From NCBI GenBank assembly GCA_963971425.1, contig OZ020519.1:7084028-7148027 (forward strand): a DNA stretch of 64,000 bases, read 5' to 3'. A program made the translations under genes and the position numbers. This DNA comes from Bryoerythrophyllum caledonicum. Taxonomy: Eukaryota; Streptophyta; Bryopsida; Pottiales; Pottiaceae. Below are positions 59,632 through 64,000 of the stretch, one piece after another (positions within the stretch are counted from its first letter, which is position 1; each line of letters starts with the position of its first letter). A model generated the notes under the pieces. That model was not told the origin of the DNA, searched no databases, and worked only from the letters and a program-made list of their open reading frames with translations.

Positions 59632-60360
59632 CCAATTTAATGCAGCTCAATGTTGTTTGAAAGCTACTGCCATTGCATATAGCTTTTTCCCCTGTATTTG
59701 TATGACAGTGACTATATGCTATGGTGTACTGTGTGCTTAGGGATGTTTTAAGTTGCCCTCGAGGTACTTGTTCATTTCTTGCTTGCATAGACAACGGGTG
59801 ATGAATTGTACGAGATAGAACATGGTGGTGTACATGCACAAAATGTTAATATAGTAAATACGGCGCCCTTTCCATTTCCAAAACTTCCTGTGCACAATAT
59901 TTTCTTCACCTACTGATATCGAATTTTGAAAATGTCGCTAACATGTAAAGCAAGGACAAATGTCTTACCAAGTAGAAAGGACTTTGTTATCATGGGAAAG
60001 AACAATTACCTTCAATTATACATTTTATGTCTATAGTATACCAGAGCTGTGGAATGATCAATAAGTATATCAAATACACTATCAAGTATACTGACTAAAT
60101 AATAGAGGTAGTACCTATACTGTCAATGTATTAAAACATACTATAGGTGTATGAATCTTACCTAAAGAATAAACATATAGCACATACATGGGGCGAACAT
60201 ATGAAACACAGGATATAAAGTATTGTTGCACAGTCTAGAATATACTAGAATGAGCTACACTTGGATTCGCTAATTGCATAACTGACATAACTTGTGGTTC
60301 CTACACGTATAGAAACTAGAGCAGATCAAAAGAACTAACCCAAACATGTGTTTGGAATAA
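59632..60360. other. Spacer between convergent SET and transposase genes
   Basis: No gene. AT-rich, with many TATAC/GTATA words from 59950 on (for example AAGTATACTGAC at 60083-60095). Presumably holds the 3' untranslated regions of both genes. Confidence 0.5.
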
Positions 60361-63300
60361 TCAAAAACCTTCCAGAGCCGTTCTTATGACATCTATGGAT
60401 TCGTCTGGAAGTTGGTAGACAGGGTCACCTCCCTTGACCCTGTGTGTCGCCGGCAACATTGAGAACTTACAAGCAAGAACTAAATCTGCATCAATGTGAG
60501 CAACTACACTATTTTGAAGGTAAACATAAGAGTTAGGACTATTGCCCCATTTCTGATAATAAGTCCCCACAAGTATGTCGTCCCCCACGTCAAACTCACA
60601 TCCCCACCTGCAAGTGAACTTTTCACGAACGACTTCTTTTCGACGTTGGCATTGAAGCACATAGAAATCGACGCCCTCCTCGTTTCCGTCATCCGCCGGA
60701 ATTGCAAAATTGTCCCCGATTTCCACCAAATCTCCCAGACTTTCGTCAATAGCATAGTCCCATGGATCTTCATCTCCTTCGTCCACCTGCCCCTGTTGCA
60801 TAACGTCTCGTGCAAATGTCACATCTGTGGGACCAAGCTTAATGACTGTCCATGCCTTCACATGCGACATCTTTTCTCAAGATGGCCAATCTCCATCCAA
60901 ACAGTGGCAGCAATAACATGAGAGGTTTCGCACCATTAGCAATTTCGGATCGGTTGCGGAAACTCCCCGAATTGAATGTAGCTTTCTAGACCCTTGAATT
61001 GTGTGGCATCCGTACGGTTGTCGCCGGTCTACGGTGTCCACGCCAATGTAGTGGAAGTATCTATGAGATACTATTCTGTCGTTGACAACCGAGGTTTCCA
61101 CCAAACCCGCCATCTTTTCTTTCAAGAAATTCACCGCGTCTCTTGCATCCTGCAGCTTCCGGCACGGATTGTGGAGTTGTTCAGTCCGCAAAGCTCTCTT
61201 GATAACAGCGCCTGCGCCATCCCACTCCCCCTTCCCATGTCCCGTTCCAAAGTAATTCCATTCCATAAGACAGCCTTCTGTAAGCCCTGCATACCTACTA
61301 ACAAAGTACATAGACCTTCCACCTTTGAATTGTCCGGCGCACCCGTCGCTCCACACGCAATGTTGGTTCACCTATATACCACGAGACTTCAGCCAATTCC
61401 AATGCCTCAAGAAACAATGCTACACGAACAAGGTATCATGGGTTCTATCATCTGAAATATAGAAATGGGTCTCTTTTACTACACCATCAATATTAGGCAC
61501 ATGACGGTAAGTAATGTGCACTAAAATTGTAATTTGCGTAGATTACCAATGCATGGATTGTATCTCATTCTGGATCTCAAAGGTATAATTTTTGGCAAAA
61601 TCAACATGAGATAGTATGGCATCAGTAGGCAAATCATCCATGCTAAGTCGGCATTGTTCATCCTGCCACCTAGCAACAAAATTATGGGTTATGAACTTGT
61701 GCAGCCGGGGCACAAGGTACTCAAAGAACTGAGCTGGAGATGTCTCCATGTAAACCTCTCCAAGGCGTTTCCGTGGCTTCCCGTTCTCGTTCACTTCCAC
61801 CACCTCCGAGTCAAAACGCCGCCACTTCAATTGGACTGCTGATGGCATTGACTCACGCGGACAGATAGGAAGCGTATGTCCTCCACATCTAGTACATGTT
61901 CCCATCAAGCACTCCAAGCGATGGAACTCCTCTGTGTTCGGCTTCGGGCACACCACTACCTCCCACAGTTTTGTAACCCCATCAAACTTATTCAAATGTG
62001 CTGTACATCCACCAGAATCTACATTGTGACACACAATGCATGCGCAATCGCAAGAAATCTCGGCGTGGAATCCTCGTGTGGCCTCTCTGACTGACGATAA
62101 GGCCTACCGAAGCATTTCTAGCTCAACGTGGTATTTACAGTAGCATACGTTGCGGTCATTGCATTTTTTTACGAAGTAAGGCCGCATTCTCTCAAAGGCT
62201 CGCATGGAGATGGGCTCATTAGGATGTGCAGCCTTGAACCTCTCGTACAAGGACGCATGCCAAAGATAGTGCCCAAATTGCATGTCAGCAATGTGCAAAA
62301 TATACCTTACGAGTATGTACAACGACTATAGAAGTATAACATCAGACTACAAAGGTATGTCAATGAACTAAAAGAGTACATCCTGACTTAGACATGTGAA
62401 TATATACCTTGTGGTTTTTATATTCAAAATGAGTAGATAAGTGTTACAAGTACTTGTACAGAGTATATTATAGTATATTAGCAACGTAAACTATGTTCTA
62501 GGATACCATGGTCCAGTGTCACAAGTATGATCATAGACTTTGTGGGGACATCGAATAACCTGAATAGTATTCACAAAGTGTCTATAACTCTACATGAAGA
62601 GTGTGTTGTGGAATAACCGAAGCCTATTGCAGAGGACCACGTCGGTATAACAACATACTCTAGGTGATGAGATGTGACTTCACAAGTGTATCACACACTC
62701 TCAAGGAGTATGTACACGGACAAGTTTAGCACATTTCAGTCTACACGAGTTTCAACGAGGACCACCCATGTATTCCATTGAACTACTGCTGTTAATTACG
62801 CACAAAAAAATACTATATAATTATAACCTAGGGTATAGAAGGATACAAGGAATGTGTATCAAAGGACTACTGGAGTGTTTAACGACGACAAGAACGGGAT
62901 GTTGACGATACTAACCAAGTTTGATACTATGATAGTGGTCGAATTACAAATGGGACCACACGAAATTATTCACATACAACCAAAGAGGGTGCGGTGAAGT
63001 ACCTGACTTTCAAGCAGCAAGTGCGTTGGATGACTTTCCTACACCCCCTTCTCTATCCGTTTTCTCCTCACATCCTTCATATTGGGACTGACTCGAGTCT
63101 CCGTAGACCACCACTACTTTACAAGCTCTCTTGTTTGAATCGACAATCCAGCCCTCTTTCTCCGTTCAACAAGCTTAAAAATCGACGATCCAGTGGATTG
63201 TAGACTTCGCCGTCTATGCAGCGCTGCGACTATGTTCCGTGTTTTCGTACGAAGGACCCTCGATATCGCACGTACTCCTGTGCCATCCGTATTTATAGCA

Positions 63301-63752
63301 GCATCGAATAGTACCTTCCTCCTCAGTAATTTTTCTCTAGAGCATGGGTTTCTGAGGAGCTGCAATTCGTTCCTACAGGATTGAATGATGGCATGGCTAG
63401 TTTTCGCATCATCCTGATCACGGTAGCATTTGGGTAAATGGGGAACTATCATTTTGGAGGACAAAACTGTCTCTAGTACAGCCTGTCGGAACCCTAAACC
63501 CTCGCCAGCAACTTCGAATTCCTTCAAGATGAATTCAAAAATCCGTACAGAGACTCTACTTACATCCCTACGTCCAGAATTGTCCCCACGAAGGTCCTCA
63601 CCGGCAAGAGCCAAACGTAGCGACCGCTCCGCCAAATCCCTCTTTCTCGCTCTACAACGTCTTTGACGTTCAGCTGCTTTCTCCTTAGCTAAAGCAACCT
63701 CTTCATTCGATGGTCCATTAAGTTCAGGCCTAGCTGCACGCCTCCTAACCAT
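60361..63752 (-). pseudogene. DDE-like transposase gene, two exons, seven in-frame stops
   Basis: Exon 1 runs 63752-63003 (CAG|GT donor). Exon 2 runs about 62325-60361, all in one frame. The N-terminus is basic (KEKAAERQRRCRARKRD). Then come a helical WWSTETRVSPNMKDVRRKR block, a Cys/His group (CDCACIVCHN, then CTRCGGHTLPIC), SHVDFAKNYTFEIQNEIQSM, ISDDRTHDTLFV, WSDGCAGQFKGGR, and FGTGHGKGEWDGAGAVIKR. The last four are signatures of a large, poorly named family of transposase-like proteins in mosses, algae and animals; the Asp residues in VDF and WSDG are likely catalytic. Stops (first base, minus strand): TAG 63116, TAG 63041, TAG 62106, TAA 61545, TAG 61422, TAG 61374, TGA 60879. No frameshift was found. 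The 62326-63002 intron is typical GT-AG, though its acceptor is tentative. Probably the transposase of a large element whose ends lie outside the recognised sequence. Confidence 0.72.
62326..63002 (-). other. Intron of the DDE-like transposase gene
   Basis: About 677 bases without coding signal, bounded by CAG|GTACTT (donor, minus strand) and CTATAG (tentative acceptor). Rich in AGTATA/TATACT words. Confidence 0.5.
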
Positions 63753-64000
63753 CTTGTAAAGCTAACATAACAAAAGTATGTGAATACCATGTCCCTGAAC
63801 GTGAACATGCAAAAACCCCATTCTGTGAAGCTGGAAGCATTTACACACATGTAGTGAACAATATATATTTTTAGACATGCAGACTACTTAATGTTTGTAC
63901 AGAGTCACATGAAGATACTTGGGATTTCAGGAGCTTCTTCAGAAAACGCGTCTAACTTCTCAGTGGCCTAAAAACTCCATACATGGGCTTCAAAGTGCAT
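63753..64000. other. Upstream region of the transposase gene, window end
   Basis: No gene is visible. It presumably holds the promoter of the minus-strand transposase; nothing specific was recognised. Confidence 0.5.

Noticed and set aside
2021..63752. Nuclear stop-codon reassignment
   Set aside because: All three stop codons occur as interruptions, and intact genes in the same window (FCP1-like, 38743 gene, dioxygenase) use the standard code and end at normal stops.

Overview
The window is nuclear DNA of a land plant, most likely a seed-free plant such as a bryophyte or lycophyte; that placement is an inference. The support is a Ty1/copia element, a fragment of the plant gene ANGUSTIFOLIA, a plant SUVR-type SET-domain gene, and degenerate TTTAGGG repeats. 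Almost everything recognisable is mobile, or was carried by something mobile; I see no ordinary housekeeping gene. About 200 bases (43069-43268) are unsequenced.

Layout. 1-11400: a decayed MULE-like transposase (minus strand, 5554-2021) plus unclassified repeat-derived DNA. 11441-13940 and 40156-42640: two halves of one satellite array with a 275-bp unit. Splitting the array is a 26,215-bp DNA element (13941-40155) with perfect 28-bp terminal inverted repeats and a 4-bp target duplication (TCAC). Inside it are a DUF7869-like DDE transposase candidate (minus strand, 17454-14600), a small 2OG-Fe(II) dioxygenase resembling TET/JBP (20815-21654), a captured ANGUSTIFOLIA fragment (31040-31590), a large ParB-like plus methyltransferase-like gene (32591-36931), an FCP1/HAD phosphatase-like gene (37483-38537) and a three-exon gene of unknown function (38743-39783). 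Nearly 30 copies of one imperfect palindrome (core CAGCTCGACTCGAGCTG) were seen inside this element and none outside it. They cluster just upstream of the transposase gene and of the methyltransferase-like gene, and in introns.

42640-64000: a small hAT-like element with an 8-bp target duplication spans the assembly gap. Next comes a gene for a RING-like zinc-finger protein (44753-53486), with a copia retrotransposon (47429-53049) inserted in one of its exons. A spacer follows with eight copies of a 17-bp motif (CTGTCAATACCCTATCC) and an AT-rich tandem array. A SUVR-like SET-domain gene (57336-59631, plus) converges on another DDE-like transposase gene (63752-60361, minus). This right-hand block resembles the 26-kb element in plan: a transposase, a chromatin-modifying enzyme and a private inverted motif. 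I could not find its ends.

Four of the multi-kilobase reading frames (MULE, methyltransferase-like, SET, right-hand transposase) are broken by in-frame stop codons, about 19 in total, with no frameshift that I could find. That pattern is unusual for slow neutral decay and is treated as a finding of its own.
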